Source: Haliclona indistincta
Taxonomy: Eukaryota > Porifera > Demospongiae > Haplosclerida > Chalinidae
DNA: 64,000 bases
Reading direction: 5' to 3'
Assembly (NCBI GenBank): GCA_964017065.1
Contig: OZ024785.1
Coordinates: 2,375,142-2,439,141, forward strand
Shown here: positions 20,546-32,872 of the stretch, in pieces
Layout: every line of letters starts with the position of its first letter
How positions within the stretch are numbered: position 1 is the stretch's first letter
Notes under the pieces: generated by a model
The model's input: only the letters and a program-made list of their open reading frames with translations
The model's database searches: none
Told to the model about the DNA's origin: nothing
Translations under genes and position numbers: made by a program

Positions 20546-21105
20546 GTACGACACGCCCACTAACGAATGGAATGTGGAATGGAATGTATGCAGGACAGTT
20601 TAAACAGTTTGCCATCGCGCTATAGTACATGATATCGAGCTCAAGTGTGCATTGTTTACACTCCAGATCAAGGCAAGTAATATTCCAGAACAATCTACTG
20701 AAAATAGCTGAAACAGGTTTTCTACTGTTACAGTGATTGGACAACATTGATGCGTATTGCAGCCAGAGTTTGTGCGCCACAGTCGCACTTTCTTTACATT
20801 ATTAACTGAATGATGCTCAAGAATGATAGCGATGCTGTTTTGATCACGTTGGTGCTTTCTTGGGTGAATAGTTTTGCCAACCAATTCTCCATCTTCATCT
20901 CTCTGTATTGCAAAAACTAAAAGAGGTAAGGGTGGGGTAAGGTAGCTTAAACGAAAGCTCTTGGGTAGTAGTATCTATTCCGCAACACACTTACCGTTGA
21001 AATTGTCCTCTAAAGACGAAGCTGACCAGGAAAGTCGCAATGTATTTTGATTTACCCTACGAGCAGTAACGTCAGCATTACGTCAGAATAAATTAGCTTG
21101 TCGTA
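20546..21105. mobile_element. Second copy of the TACGACAAG-type TIR element
   Basis: Matches 17134-17705 in the same orientation (TACGACACGCCCACTA start; TCAAGGCAAGTAATATTCCAG and TGATCACGTTGGTGCTTTCT inside; TAAATTAGCTTGTCGTA at the right end). The first 30 bases of the other copy, including its left terminal repeat, are missing. It ends 44 bp before the A5 start codon and so sits in the A5 promoter region. Confidence 0.7.
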
Positions 21106-21148
21106 CCCCCTGCAGCTGCATAGTCAAATACGATCAGTGTGTAGTGCC

Positions 21149-24100
21149 ATGAGGCTCTGTGCAATCGTCTGGTTAGTCGTTATCTACTATAGCTGTTTGG
21201 TGGAGTCAATCATCAGTGGACCTTTCCCACAAAATGTGATAAAAAGAATTGACTCAACAGTCGAATTTACATGTTCAGTAAACACCTCCCAACTAACAGC
21301 AGGAACGTTTAAAGCGTTTTCATGGACAGAAGATGATGTTGCCACTGTTGGTCAAGTTATGAGCGAAGTAAATGAAGATGTGAGAAGCAGTACTGTCACA
21401 CTGACAGTGACTGAGGAGAATTTGTCTGGAGAATTAATCCAGTGCAGTGTTATTATAGATAATCCACTATCACAGGTTTTTGGTGGAAATGCTACTCTAA
21501 TCACCTATGGTACTGTTTTTTACTTACCATTTGATCCTCTTTACTATGATTTACAATGCAGGTCCTCCACAAGCGGTTTCAAATTTAACAACTATGGTCA
21601 CACAGTCCAGTGACAATGATCTGATATTATCATGGAGTGCTCCATCCTCTCCAGTACAGCTACACTACACTGTCACAGTGTGGACCAACACCAGTACCAT
21701 CACAATGTTCAATACCTCCTCCACCACCATCACTATCAGTAGAGACAACATTAGTGGAAACACAACAGATTGTGATATTTACACATTCAGTGTCACTGCT
21801 ATCAATCCTGCTGGTAGTAGTATACCAGCCAACCATACCTCACCTCTTACAGCTCAGTCAGGTATGTTAGTGCATTGTCAATGAATGTATGCTACTGAAG
21901 CCAATTGCATTTATTCGCAGTACCTACCGATGTTCAATCTGATATCTGCATATCAAATCAGAGCAACTGTGCTACAGTTGATTTTTCAGTTAGTCATTAG
22001 TTAGTTTATTTTGTATGTAATGTACTATGCAACTGCATGCAGGCGTTCAGTTGTACCAGTATTAACTACAGACTTGTTCTAAAAGATACTTGCAACGGTT
22101 CAGCTGATATCACAGTTATTGATGATAATGGTGGTAGGATAGATATACCATACACTATGAACTGTACCAATATCACTATCATTGCTGAGAATGAACTAGG
22201 AGTTTCAACTAACCATTCAGTCAATACAACTAGTCCTGGTGAGTCAGTTTCAGATCTTTACAACATTCAAAAACATTTGTTTTCAGATTACTGTAGCAGC
22301 CTAGTACAGATGTGCTCCTTGCAGAGTAAGTAGTGCATGCACATGTAGTGAGTATTTTCTCATGAATTACAGGCACATCATCAGAAAGCCGCCCAACTAT
22401 CTCTAGTGTATCACCATCATCATCAGGTCGGCCTAGAACTAACACTGATGATTCTTTATGAATTTTTTTGGTATAGTGACAATCGTAATCATTGCTAGTA
22501 GCCTAACAGCTTGTCTGATAGTGATCTTGTCACTAATACTGATCGGAGCACTCGTACACTGTAAACTGAAACAAACTGACACTATAAATATTACTAGCAA
22601 GGGTATGTGATGACGAGACCTAGTGCAAACATTTTTATCTTGTGTTTTATTCTTCATTTTTGTAGAGGCACCATCAGCAGTGTAAGAAAATCATAATTAA
22701 ATTTTGTCAATAATAATGATCGATCCTTGTGTTTAGAGATAAAACGGCTCCGTCATCAACTGAGGAAGAGCTTCAGGTAGACGTATGTGATGTTTTCCTG
22801 GTAATTTTGTGATAATAATGTTGTTTAGTTGACAGAATATGCTGACCCTATTGATGCTAAACGTGACATGGAGAGATTCAAAGTACATATTAATATTGTA
22901 CCATGATCAATTACTGATGTTTGCGTGTGTTTCTTATACATTTCCGTAGTTGTCAAAAAATGGTGCCTACTCTTGTAAACAGGAACCACCATTCGAACAA
23001 CAGGATCAACAAATGGTAAGCAAGCTCTTGATATACTGTTACTCTTTTAAAATAGTCAACTATACCACAAGCGTGTGTCATAGACACATGTAACTACAGT
23101 ACACTATTATAGCTGAAATATGTCAGCCAGTATAGATGTAATACACATGTTTACCTATTAAGGGACTTCATGCAGAGTGCAAAGTCCAACTATCTATTAA
23201 GCACCAATAGCAATTCATGATCTTATGCAACACTATTGCACTGTATTCTCCTGTAGCCAACATATGCTGCTATTGGACCAGCTAGTACTAACATGAAGTC
23301 TTATCTGTACAGTGACCCATGGGTAAGCAATACCCATCAACACATCACTCACTCTATGCTCCCACAACATCTACTTCTGAGCAATATGCTCTAGAAAGCC
23401 TAATGTTAAATGCTAGTAAAGTGACAATCATGGATAGATAATTCAGCATACATGCAGGTCTTCAAAGTGCATTGACAAGTCTAAAATGAACTATTAATTA
23501 TGCCTCTTCATCAGTCAGGAAGTCTGTTGCCCAAACTTTGCAGTTTCATATGCACAGTGCAATAATTTACTTCTTGCGGTGGATTAATAACTATCATTTC
23601 CATACTGCCCCCAACAACTTAAATAGAAATTACCTTTGTCATGGGCTGTGTGTTTAACGACTAATACATTATTTGATATAAGTTCATGTAACCTTTGATT
23701 ATTATCATCAGCATAGAATGTGCTTGTTTGTGTCCTTGTTATCGAAGCCTGTATGTATGCTGGATAAGTAAATTTTTAAGTGAATGTTTTAATCACTCGT
23801 TTACTTCATCTCATCTCATCTCCAGTCCAATGCCCTTCCTCCCACCTTGTCTTCTCATCCTCCTCATTCCCCGTCTCTATCACCATCACCATCACCATCA
23901 CCACCACCACCACCACCTCCACTACTTCCACCACCACCATCACCACTACTGCCGCCACCACCACCACCACCACCGCCACCACCTCCACTACTTCCACCAC
24001 CTCCACTACTTCCACCACCACCATCACCACCACCACCACCACCACCACCACCACCTGGTCAAGAATGTGTTGTAAATCCTACCTACAGTGGTCAAGACAA

Positions 24101-24269
24101 AGCTCAGCAAACCACATTCAAGACTTGTAAGTATTGAAATCGGTTACTTGCCTTCAGAGTTGTGTACTAAGCCATAGTCGCTATAGCTACATAGATAGAG
24201 TTGTACTATTATTGGTGTTCCTTTTTACTAGCTAAAGGAGAGATGTCTTCAGCCTCTGTTTCACCATAA
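21149..24269 (+). CDS. Gene A5: Ig-FN3-FN3 receptor with long proline-rich tail
   Basis: Fourteen exons: 21149-21509, 21562-21861, 21921-21988, 22043-22238, 22287-22325, 22373-22426, 22477-22602, 22666-22681, 22737-22782, 22829-22882, 22950-23015, 23257-23322, 23826-24126, 24232-24269 (1731 nt, 576 aa). The signal peptide and Ig exon (MRLCAIVWLVVIYYSCLVES; EFTCSVN ... IQCSVI) are clearly diverged from A1-A4. The core of the FN3 exon is almost identical to theirs (LSWSAPSSPVQLHYTVTVW). Then come a second FN3-like domain, a small Cys exon, a Ser-rich stalk, a helix (IVIIASSLTACLIVILSLIL) and a tail of short exons with EYADPIDAKRDMERFK, AYSCKQEPP, TYAAIGPAS, a proline-rich exon and NPTYSG. Unlike A2, the acceptor of exon 11 is intact. 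Confidence 0.85.
23880..24056 (+). repeat. Proline-rich microsatellite/minisatellite in the A5 tail exon
   Basis: CCA/CCT-rich repeat encoding about 55 residues of mainly Pro with Leu-Leu and Ser interruptions. It corresponds to 7786-8022 of A2 but is shorter and less regular; whole exon 13 is 301 nt here against 358 nt in A2. It stays in frame with the flanking conserved coding sequence. Confidence 0.8.
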
Positions 24270-25464
24270 TGGTATGGACAGCGCCTCTCAGTGTGTATAG
24301 TGTGTCAGTATCAACTATCAACTACATGTTTGCTGTACTAACTTAGAAATCACAAATATATTCATAGTGTTTTTATCCATAATTTTAATAATAAATTATT
24401 AATTTTAATCAATGAGTGTATCATATGCTGCTGGCATAAAGTTATGAGTTTATAAAGCTCACTTGCATACATACTGTTGTACATGTTTACTATAGCTAGC
24501 TAGCTGTTGCTTGGTTATATGTACGTAACTGCTATAATACTATAATGATAGATCATCCACCATTAACATTATTAGGCATAAGAAGCTAATGAGAAGAAGG
24601 GACCACTACATTGTCGACTTAAAACCAAAATTTAATAGCAGGGCATCTAGGGGTGCTGCCCCAGACACTTTGCGGGCACTGCAGCCCTGGAGATCCCCAA
24701 TGGCGGCACTCAATACCACTGGGGGCACTGCAGCTCTGGTGATCCCCAAATGGGGGCACTCAATACTACTGGGGGCACTGCAGCCCTGGTGATCCCCCAA
24801 TGGGGGCACTCAATATCACTGGGGGCACTGCAGCCCTGGTGATCCCCAAATGGGGGCACTCAATACCACTGGGGGCACTGCAACCCTGGTGATCCCCCCA
24901 ATGGGGGCACTCAATATCACTGGGGGCACTGCGCCCTGGTGATCCCCAAATGGGGGCACTCAATACCACTGGGGGCACTGTGCCCTCTGGTTCGTATGCC
25001 TATGATGTTATGTTATCTACTGGCAACAAGTGGTTTCTTTGACAAGACGAAATACACCATAATACTATCTACATGTGTGTCTCTTGTCATTACGTGTAGC
25101 AACATTTCCACCTATAAAGAGGTTACACAATCATCATTAACTTGTATTGTGTGCCACTACTATGCACTCATTAGTCCCAGAATGACAGTGGTCAATATTG
25201 ATAAGACAAGGAGTTACTGGATGCTAGTGGTGCACTGTCAGAATCTAATGCCAATGTAAAAAGAGTAAAACGGGTGTGTTAAAACAAACAGTGCCTTCTT
25301 GAAGCAGGAGAGGGATTTGTTCAAAATTGGCGCCTAATTCTAAATAACGCGTGCTAACTCTACGCGGTCGCGGGAAAGGTGGGATAGACTATGGGTGGGG
25401 ATTTGGGCTGGATTTATAAACGACAGTAGGTCTAGATCCATCTTCAGCACATGCAGCAGCAAGC
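24270..25464. other. A5-B2 intergenic region with minisatellite and conserved B promoter
   Basis: Paralogous to 8246-9757. It contains a 48-51 bp GC-rich minisatellite (24672-24998) and the B2 promoter: TTTATAAA at about 25417-25424 with the same TACGCGGTCGCGGGAAAGGT block as B1. No gene is seen; the ORFs are minisatellite readings. Confidence 0.65.
24672..24998. repeat. 48-51-bp GC-rich minisatellite
   Basis: About six copies of a unit containing GGGGGCACTGCAGCCCTGGT and GATCCCCAAATGGGGGCACT plus CAATACCACT. It occupies the same relative position as the 41-bp array at 8707-9222 and shares the short core CACTCAATACCACTGG, but has a different unit and copy number. Confidence 0.8.
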
Positions 25465-28400
25465 ATGGAGCACCGCATTGCAGTAGCACTCTTTCTTGTC
25501 ATCACAGGCTGCCTCGCCAATGGTAAGCAATTGTGTATCATCATATTCGGCACTCTTGACACGTGTTCTTCTCCGTAGAACAATCACCAAACACAAGTCG
25601 CAGCAGCATCTTGCTCGAGAACCCCTCACCAGCTCCACTGGGCTCAACAGCTGTGTTGAAATGCAGCGACACTGCCTTTGCACTGTACTGGAGTTACGAA
25701 GGAACTAACTTTACAGAGTCGCGAGATAGTGTTACTGGCCTGGGACAGCAAGTAGCTACTCTCAGAATCTTAGCTACCTTATCTAACAATGGTACTCAAG
25801 CTGTTTGCAATTCCTTCCACGAAGATCTCGGCCTCACTAAAATGAAGACGTTTCTGATAGTATACGGTGAGTGGTATCTGTCTGTTATGGCTGAGTTGAG
25901 CATGCCTCTATCTTGCAGGACCACCTAATGCAGTGACTGGAGTCAGCGTAAAAACAGCACGTCTCAATTCATCCAATGCTTTGTCTATCAGTTGGAAACA
26001 GCCGTATTCCTTAGTCAAGGAGCTGTGGTACAGAGTGACTATAACTCACATTGATCGTAACACCAGCAACACATTCATCTCTAACTCAACAAGCTACCAA
26101 TATGTCAGTGTCTTCCGCAACAAGACTCAGCCATCTTGCGATAGATACGACGTGAGCGTTGCAGCTGTGAACAAGGCTGGATCGAGCCAGCCTAGTACAG
26201 CATTCCGCCAAAACCTTATATCAGGTAGGAATGCATAGTGGGAGAGATACTCTACTCTTGATGTTTCTCTATGTTGCATAGTTTCTGGGTTGAAGGCAAC
26301 TGTTAGTCATAGAAAGATTATCTTGCAATTCAAGGTTTGTATAGTAGTAGTAATTAATACAATGTCACGATGTAATTAGATATTAATCACTTGTTGTTAT
26401 AGTGATTATTTGTATTTCCAGGCACCATCCTGCCCACACGTTTCACTAATCAAGTACCGGCTTGTTTTTTCACTACCAAGTGGATCCCAAGCAACTATCC
26501 CGTTCGAGCTTCAACCAAGTGGTAATGAAGATGTTAACGTGACTCTGAGGCTACCACAGAACATACCCACACCAAAGAGAGGTGTAGTACGAGTGCTGCT
26601 GAGGTCCTGTGAGACCAGAAGCCCTTCTCACTGCCAGGATGTGGCTGAACCATTGGGTGAGTAGGAGCACTAATTGCGGTGCTGTTCTCAGCTAGCTACC
26701 AGCTGTACTCACACAACTTCTCGTGTTTGCTCAGGAGTATCTCTGCAGCCAACAGACCTGTTTACACCAGCAATCACTATGGCGACATCATCAGGTACAC
26801 AATGATAAGCATACTATTTGTAATCGGTACATCATGTTACTATAGACCTCTTGCCGTCAGTACCTGCCAGAGCTGGGTCTAAACAACCAGGTGAGTCAAT
26901 TGCTAGCCTTACTTCCACCCATATCCTGTACTATTCTCAGAAGGAAGAGTGACACTTGTGATAGTAGCTATAGCAACCCCAGTGTTGCTGCTGTTGCTGA
27001 TGTTAGCTGTTCTCCTGGTAATTGTAGTTGTTGTCAGGAAGAGACGCCATTGGAGATACAGTAAGACAGTGCTAGCCAAGTGTGTGTGCAGTATATCATC
27101 CGCTGTACAGGCAGTAAGGAGAAATCACCAGGTTACAGTGGTTCAGAGAGATACGCTGATCCCAGGTGAGTGAGTGATGAGTGCTACAATATGGTCAACT
27201 GCTTATCGCTTGATTAACACTTGTAGTGAGTACAAGATTGATGATAGCATATCAGGGAACACGCTAAAGAGACTTATTGTAGAAACACCTGAGCGACAAG
27301 ATGAACCAGTATACGAGGATCCTGATCGAGTGCTAGCTATGGTATCAACAGGTGCCCCGTCATCTCACACAGCTACTAGTGACATAGATTTACACGAGGT
27401 GCTGTACCAAGAAGTACCTGACCCATCACAAGTGAGTGGAGCTAGCTATGATGCTGTCAATACTGTGATGACAATGGGCTACTATCATAACACTGGTCTG
27501 AATCAAAGGGTTCAAGTAGCTACTGTTTGTACTGGTATTGTAAGAGTTCCTTGTGTGAGAGAGGTGTCATACTAGGGCTCTGTGTCATACTAGAGTAGTG
27601 GGGTCTGTTGATACTGTTGTATCTTGGTCCCTTCGCCTCATGCTGGGGTAAAGAATGTGTTTCAAGATTGCGTGTGATATTTTGCACTATGTTGGTCTAG
27701 CTTTGAGCATGCCTAGTGGTTTCTGCGATCCAAGAGCTTGTCATTGTGATGGGTTGACACCCTAAATGATAGTGCATCAACAGAATCGCATACTTGACCA
27801 CTCAGGCGTTGTCTTGTTACGTAACTCCGACGCAGCCATAGCCAACGACTCGATTGCAGTACAGTGGAAGAACTGTGTGGGTAGGGATGGTTTCCACAGC
27901 ATATATGAGTCAAAGAAGAGCTGCTAATTCAGCTCAATTTGTGCATTGGGCTCAAATGATGTTTGCTGACTTCTACACTTTGATCAACATAACTCATCCA
28001 ATTAGCTCATTGCACCAGAAATGAGGCTACTTAGCATGATAAAATGGACACTCTCCCTTCTAAGTGCTGATAAGTCTGACGTGTGACTTGTGTGGCTGCT
28101 ATTCCCCATTGCAGTATAGTCCCTGTTCTATTGATCAACTCGTGTTAGGACACACCACTGTCTTGTAGTCGAGTCTGTTCCAGTGGTTTGACACATTGTA
28201 GAGAATTGATCCGTAAACGATCACTGTTATGTGTCAGACTTGACACAAAATAGCTCAAATACCAAGAACACTAAAACATTCCCTTCTTAGCTAGTACATC
28301 TATAGACATGAGAGCACAATTTATAAACAATTCTTTGATGAGCGTTGAATAAAGACCTTTTGGTAGCTACAGTAACACTATAAGTCATATGCAATGGTCA

Positions 28401-29216
28401 TTTGGGTAGTCAAAGACATGTGTTGTCAATATTATGCTACCTTCTGTGAATATTTTGACCACACAAATGTTGGTGATATTTGCGTGAATTATATAATGTG
28501 TGATACTATTATTGGTCTACCAATTCTTTGATGAGCGAAGCCTTTTATTAACACTATAATTCAAACACATGTCTTATACATGTGTTTGTCAATATTACGC
28601 TAGCTTCTATGACCACACACATGTTTGTATATTGTGTGATAATTATTATTGTGTGTATGCAATATGATACTCAAAGATAATTTCCGTATCTGTGTGTTGG
28701 TCGATTGCATCAGCATTCTAGCCCAGTCAGGTCTCTCTAGAGATTTGAACTAATAGACAGGGCATAGAGAAACATTCTTGCCCATTAGCTTCCAAATTAT
28801 TTTCTGAAAACTTTTAAGTGACTAAAAATATGCTTCTTTTTGTGAAAATTTTTTCCACTTCAAAAATTTTGAAAAATACTTTATTTTAATAATTAATTTT
28901 TTTACTCTTCAAAAAAAATTGAATAGCACATGATGAGAATTTTATACCCATTATTACATGTAGTTAATAAATATTACTTTTTGTCTATAGAATACAATAT
29001 TGATATTTACCACTCATTATCTTATCACAGGTTAGAGGTATTCTAATACCCAACTCGCAGCATGACCAACCACAGGACTACTTGAAGTTCACTCCTAACT
29101 CAACTGACAATCGTCAGTCTATACCACTACCACCACCACGATCACCTCGGCGAGACTCGACTGACCCACAGGTAGAGCATGCCTACGCTGTCCTGGACGT
29201 CATCGATGACGACTAG
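25465..29216 (+). CDS. Gene B2: Ig-FN3-FN3 receptor with tyrosine-rich tail
   Basis: Eleven exons: 25465-25522, 25579-25866, 25919-26224, 26282-26334, 26422-26656, 26735-26794, 26846-26890, 26941-27060, 27111-27165, 27227-27431, 29031-29216 (1611 nt, 536 aa). The domain order is that of B1: signal peptide, Ig (VLKCSD ... QAVCNSF), FN3 (GPPNAVTGVS), second FN3, stalk, helix (TLVIVAIATPVLLLLLMLAV) and tail. Exon 10 can end at a strong GTGAGT donor right after DPSQ in phase 0. The phase-0 exon at 29031 (acceptor CTTATCACAG) then adds 61 residues with QDYLKF, IPLPPPRSPRR and EHAYAVLDVIDDD. Without this splice, exon 10 would read on to a stop at 27575. Tail motifs: EPVYEDP, VLYQEV (ITIM-like), YLKF, YAVL. 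Convergent with gene C. Confidence 0.8.
27576..29030 (+). other. Last intron of B2 (27432-29030), no other gene seen
   Basis: The first 540 bases match the B1 3' flank (12396-12960). From about 28130 the sequence is unique and strongly AT-rich, with no supported reading frame. An alternative unspliced B2 transcript would end at 27575. Small ORFs, such as the minus-strand one at 27713-27913, lack support. Confidence 0.55.
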
Positions 29217-29633
29217 CGCTGATTCGATCACAAGTGCTGTTAGATACTAAACATACTAGATCACCCGACTTAACCAAGCCTGTATATCATTGACTCAACC
29301 AATCAACTATGTATTATATGGTCAAAATGTTGTGATTTTAGACATTTTCTTGTTTATCTAAAATAGCAGACAAACACAAAAACTGTTGTGTACAGCAAAA
29401 TAAAAACTGTCAGTTCAGCAATAACTGTAGTAAATAATAATAAACTTTACACTTGTCAATACGAACACGTTATCATCACACGACAGAAACACTACTACGC
29501 AGGAGTCCAGCAAACTTTAAAGATAAATAATAAATATGTGTTTCTTGAAGTGCTGTATGTATTAACTGTATAAGAGCGAGGCGGATATATGATTTATACC
29601 TGCTTTAAGTGCATAATGGTGATCAGTGATTCG
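29217..29633. other. Convergent intergenic region between B2 and C
   Basis: About 420 bases of AT-rich sequence between the B2 stop and the C stop, both ending here. AATAAT and AATAAA-like strings are present on both strands, as expected for poly(A) sites. No gene is seen. Confidence 0.5.
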
Positions 29634-32600
29634 TCACTCTTTCTTGTTCGGAGTGGAGAGCATGCTTTCTTCCTTCTTGATCCTGTCCAGGGGGCTCATG
29701 GGTGACTTGATGTAGCGAGGATCAACGGCTTTCATGTACATGTACTCCTCCGAAGGGCCCGAAGTCTTGTCCAGTACAAGCTGAGCGGTGGATTTCACAC
29801 CAGGGCTATCCAGGGTAACTTTCCTTACAGGCAGCTGAGGGGGTATGTCCAGTGGGAGGGTACTCTGATCCGGCTGTCTCGGGTCCCCGCTATCTCCAAG
29901 CAGCCGTAGGTCCTTTCTCTCGGGGACGTACTCGTATATCGGAGTGGAGGCCTCGTACATCGGGTTAGTAGCCATTACTTGTGGTATGCTCAGCTTCCTT
30001 GGTGGTCTTTTGGATGCTTTCTGTTCATTAGTGTCGGCAGCAATGGTATTGTTGTTGACAGGAGGCTGTTTTGTTTTATCAAGTGGCACTTCTTCGGTTG
30101 TGGAAACTGCAGGAGAGAATGTGTTTTCACGAATGTGGAGTATGATAATGCGCTCATTCATGCAACCATGTTCCGTACACACACGCTCTATGGAAGGACA
30201 GCTTCCAATGCTGAGCAAACAACAGCTCTAAACAGTAAACCATTCTGTATACAACGCATTGATAAGCATTGCCCACTGTTTACTTTCAGTGAGGAAATGC
30301 CTACTAGCTGGTAATGTAAACATGTCCATTGTTTGTTGGACAAGCATGGAAGGTTCTTTGTTATTTCAACATGGGGATGGTGTGAGTCTAGTGACTACCA
30401 TAGTCAACTCAATATACAGCTTCCTAGCTGTCACAGGGACAAGCCTTTCCTCTTCAATCTTAGTTTCGGATTTTAGTTGGTTACATCTCTCCCTCCCTCT
30501 CTTTCACACTCTTCCTCCCTCCCTCTCTCACTCTTCCCTCCTTCCTTCCCTCCCTCCCTTCTTCCTCCCTCCTTCCTTCCTCCCTCCCTCTTCTCTCACT
30601 CTTTCTCTTCCTCTCTCACTCTCCCTCCCTCCCTTCTTCCCTCCCTCCTTTTTTTCCCTCCCTCCCTCTTCTCTCACTCTTTCTCTTCCTCTCTCCCACA
30701 CACACCTGTGTGTCTTGTTCTCTTCTTCTTCCTGCTAAGCACCAGTAGTGTGAGCAGTACCAACACCAGTACAACCATCACTAGTATCACCGCTCCCATT
30801 CCTCCAGTAACAGCAAGCATCTCTGTAGTAGACATCCCACTAACTGCATGTACCATAGACGGTGCTGGAGGGAGATCACAGGTTATTACAATAACAATCT
30901 GAATCAACATGCACTTTCCATTGAGACCCAGTGTCTCAACAGTAAAGCTATTGTTCTCACTACCAAAACAACCTTAGGACGGTCAACAATTGAAAGGCAC
31001 AAAAGACTCATGGTTTCTTAGAACTAAAACTTTTTGGTATCACTGGAGTGTTGCAAAACATACATCACATTTGGTGCAAGCAGGTGTGCAAAGGTCATGA
31101 ACACAATAGACAGATTCTGACCAAACTAAACCTAATTTGTATTATTTCATGACTTTTACCTTCAGTAAGTTCAGTTACCGGTGAAGGAATAGGATCCTTG
31201 AATCCAGTGTCTATAATAAAACGAAAGAAAAATATTAAATTCAGCTGACTACCTAATGAAAATTTCAACGGAAATGTATAACAGTGTCCATGAATGTACA
31301 GACATGTGCTGTCAATGGCTGGCTGAATGCCAACTGGTGCAGCAGAACAGGGAAGCTTAAACAATGTGTAACTGGCTCTATGCTTGAGTGCGTGTTATGG
31401 AAGTGATCTTGTGTACAGCAGCTTGCTTTCGATTCCTTGCTCTAACACAATCAAATTAACCGGACACAAACTATTCACGGTATTAACAAAGTCCAAAGTG
31501 TTCCAAAACACCACAAACACAGACATATACATCAATACACAACGTTAGGCTTATCGCATTCATAGAGTCCGTGACTAAAGATAAACAGGTTCAATTTTAT
31601 ATGCTATGAAGTACATACAAGGTTCATGTACTTACTGAAGGTCTTGATAACAGATCTGATCGACCCTGCTCCATTCTGCACTGTCACTGTGAGACCATAG
31701 TCAGAGCCTTTCTGAATGTTATCATCGAAAATTATTATCGCACGAGGCGTTTCAGAGGTGATGATAGCAACAGTTGCTGCATCAGTCTTGTTCCTGAGCT
31801 CAAAGGTGTATGAATGCGTCTCGTATGAGCATTTATCAGGAGGCTATAAAAGAGGGTAGGTATAGGTTAATACTTTATAGGTTTTCGGATAACGTACTTC
31901 AAATCGTGCGACAATTTTCAAGCTTCCATCTGTTTTCATGAGGCTGTCAACAGCCAGTGAGGTAGCGTCAATAGTCATCTCTGCATATGAAAACATGCGT
32001 CATTGTGGTCAAAAGCGACTTGCATCACATCGCTATAATGTCATGCAAACATTGACTAGGTAGAAAAAGACCTTTTAGAAAACCAGCCTCTGTTGTTGGT
32101 GACGGCAAACTAGGACCAACATCCGTCATTGCAGCAACACTGAACTGGAGTGTATGACAGCTCTGGTCATTATCACTCAATAGAGTAAAGGTTGGATCAT
32201 CAACGGTATGTCGGGTCATCTGGTTTGACGTCAAGTTGAACATAGTCACAGTGTAGTTGATGACAGGGAACGACCATGGAGCAGTCCAGGTGAGAGTGAG
32301 GGCAGTCATGTTGACATCCAGTTGGAGTTCTTTCGGAGGATCAGGTGGGCCTGAATGTTAACAAAGAAAGAGCATTAGCTGTACACGAGTGGTATTGTTA
32401 GTTTCTTACCAGCAACAGCAATCACAGTGGTTTTTGTGTAATATAGTGGTCCACCATATTGGAATCCACACCAGATAGTGGTACCATTGTTGTCAAGAGT
32501 CATTGTCATGGTGATAGTAAATGTAGTCACTACGTTGACACCAGATCCTTGAGAGCTCTCAGTCCATGTGATATTCATGGATTGCAAGTTATCACTAACT

Positions 32601-32872
32601 GCATTATCTCCAACAGGATTTAGGTTGTTTACCAGTAGAGATGCTGGATTCCCTCGTCCCTGACAGGTGAACGTCTTAGTGTCTCTCAGTAGATAAACAC
32701 GAGATGCTGGTGGTAGCTCCAGCAACACTAGTGATCGAGAAGAATAACAATCAAACATGGCTGCTGTAGTGACCAGCTGCAGTATAGACCACTCACCTGT
32801 ACCAGCTGCTCCACGAATGGAGCATCCAAAGAGCGCTGCAATGATCACAGCTACAACACACACCGGCTGCAT
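29634..32872 (-). CDS. Gene C: Ig-FN3-FN3 receptor with a 157-residue signalling tail
   Basis: Eight exons read downward: 32872-32797, 32727-32410, 32350-32072, 31980-31898, 31843-31636, 31210-31160, 30864-30706, 30106-29634 (1647 nt, 548 aa). Signal peptide (MQPVCVVAVIIAALFGCSIR). Ig-like domain (TFTCQGRG ... TIWCGFQYGG), FN3 (ALTLTWTAPWSFPVINYTVT), second FN3 split over two exons, stalk, and a long hydrophobic helix (VILVMVVLVLVLLTLLVL) followed by SRKKKRTRH. The last exon is a polar tail with TNPMYEA (NPxY), TPIYEYVPE, EEYMYMKAV (YxxM) and RYIKSPMSP. These motifs can bind PTB and SH2 domains in other animals; use here is inferred. Its ectodomain is close to D. An upstream in-frame extension to 33022 is rejected because MQPV matches the D start. 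Confidence 0.85.
30480..30700. repeat. Pyrimidine-rich low-complexity tract (CCCTCCTTCT) in intron 7 of gene C
   Basis: About 220 bases that are almost pure C/T on the plus strand, so a polypurine tract in the transcript of gene C. It lies right after the donor of the transmembrane exon. Such tracts can form triplex structures and are prone to slippage. Confidence 0.8.

Noticed and set aside
17104..21105. LTR retrotransposon with direct repeats of about 600 bp
   Set aside because: The direct repeats have long terminal inverted ends (TACGACAAGC) and no gag/pol lies between them, so they are two copies of a DNA-type element.
30259..30902. Plus-strand Ser/Pro/Leu-rich ORFs
   Set aside because: They read the antisense of the gene C transmembrane exon and the pyrimidine tract of its intron.
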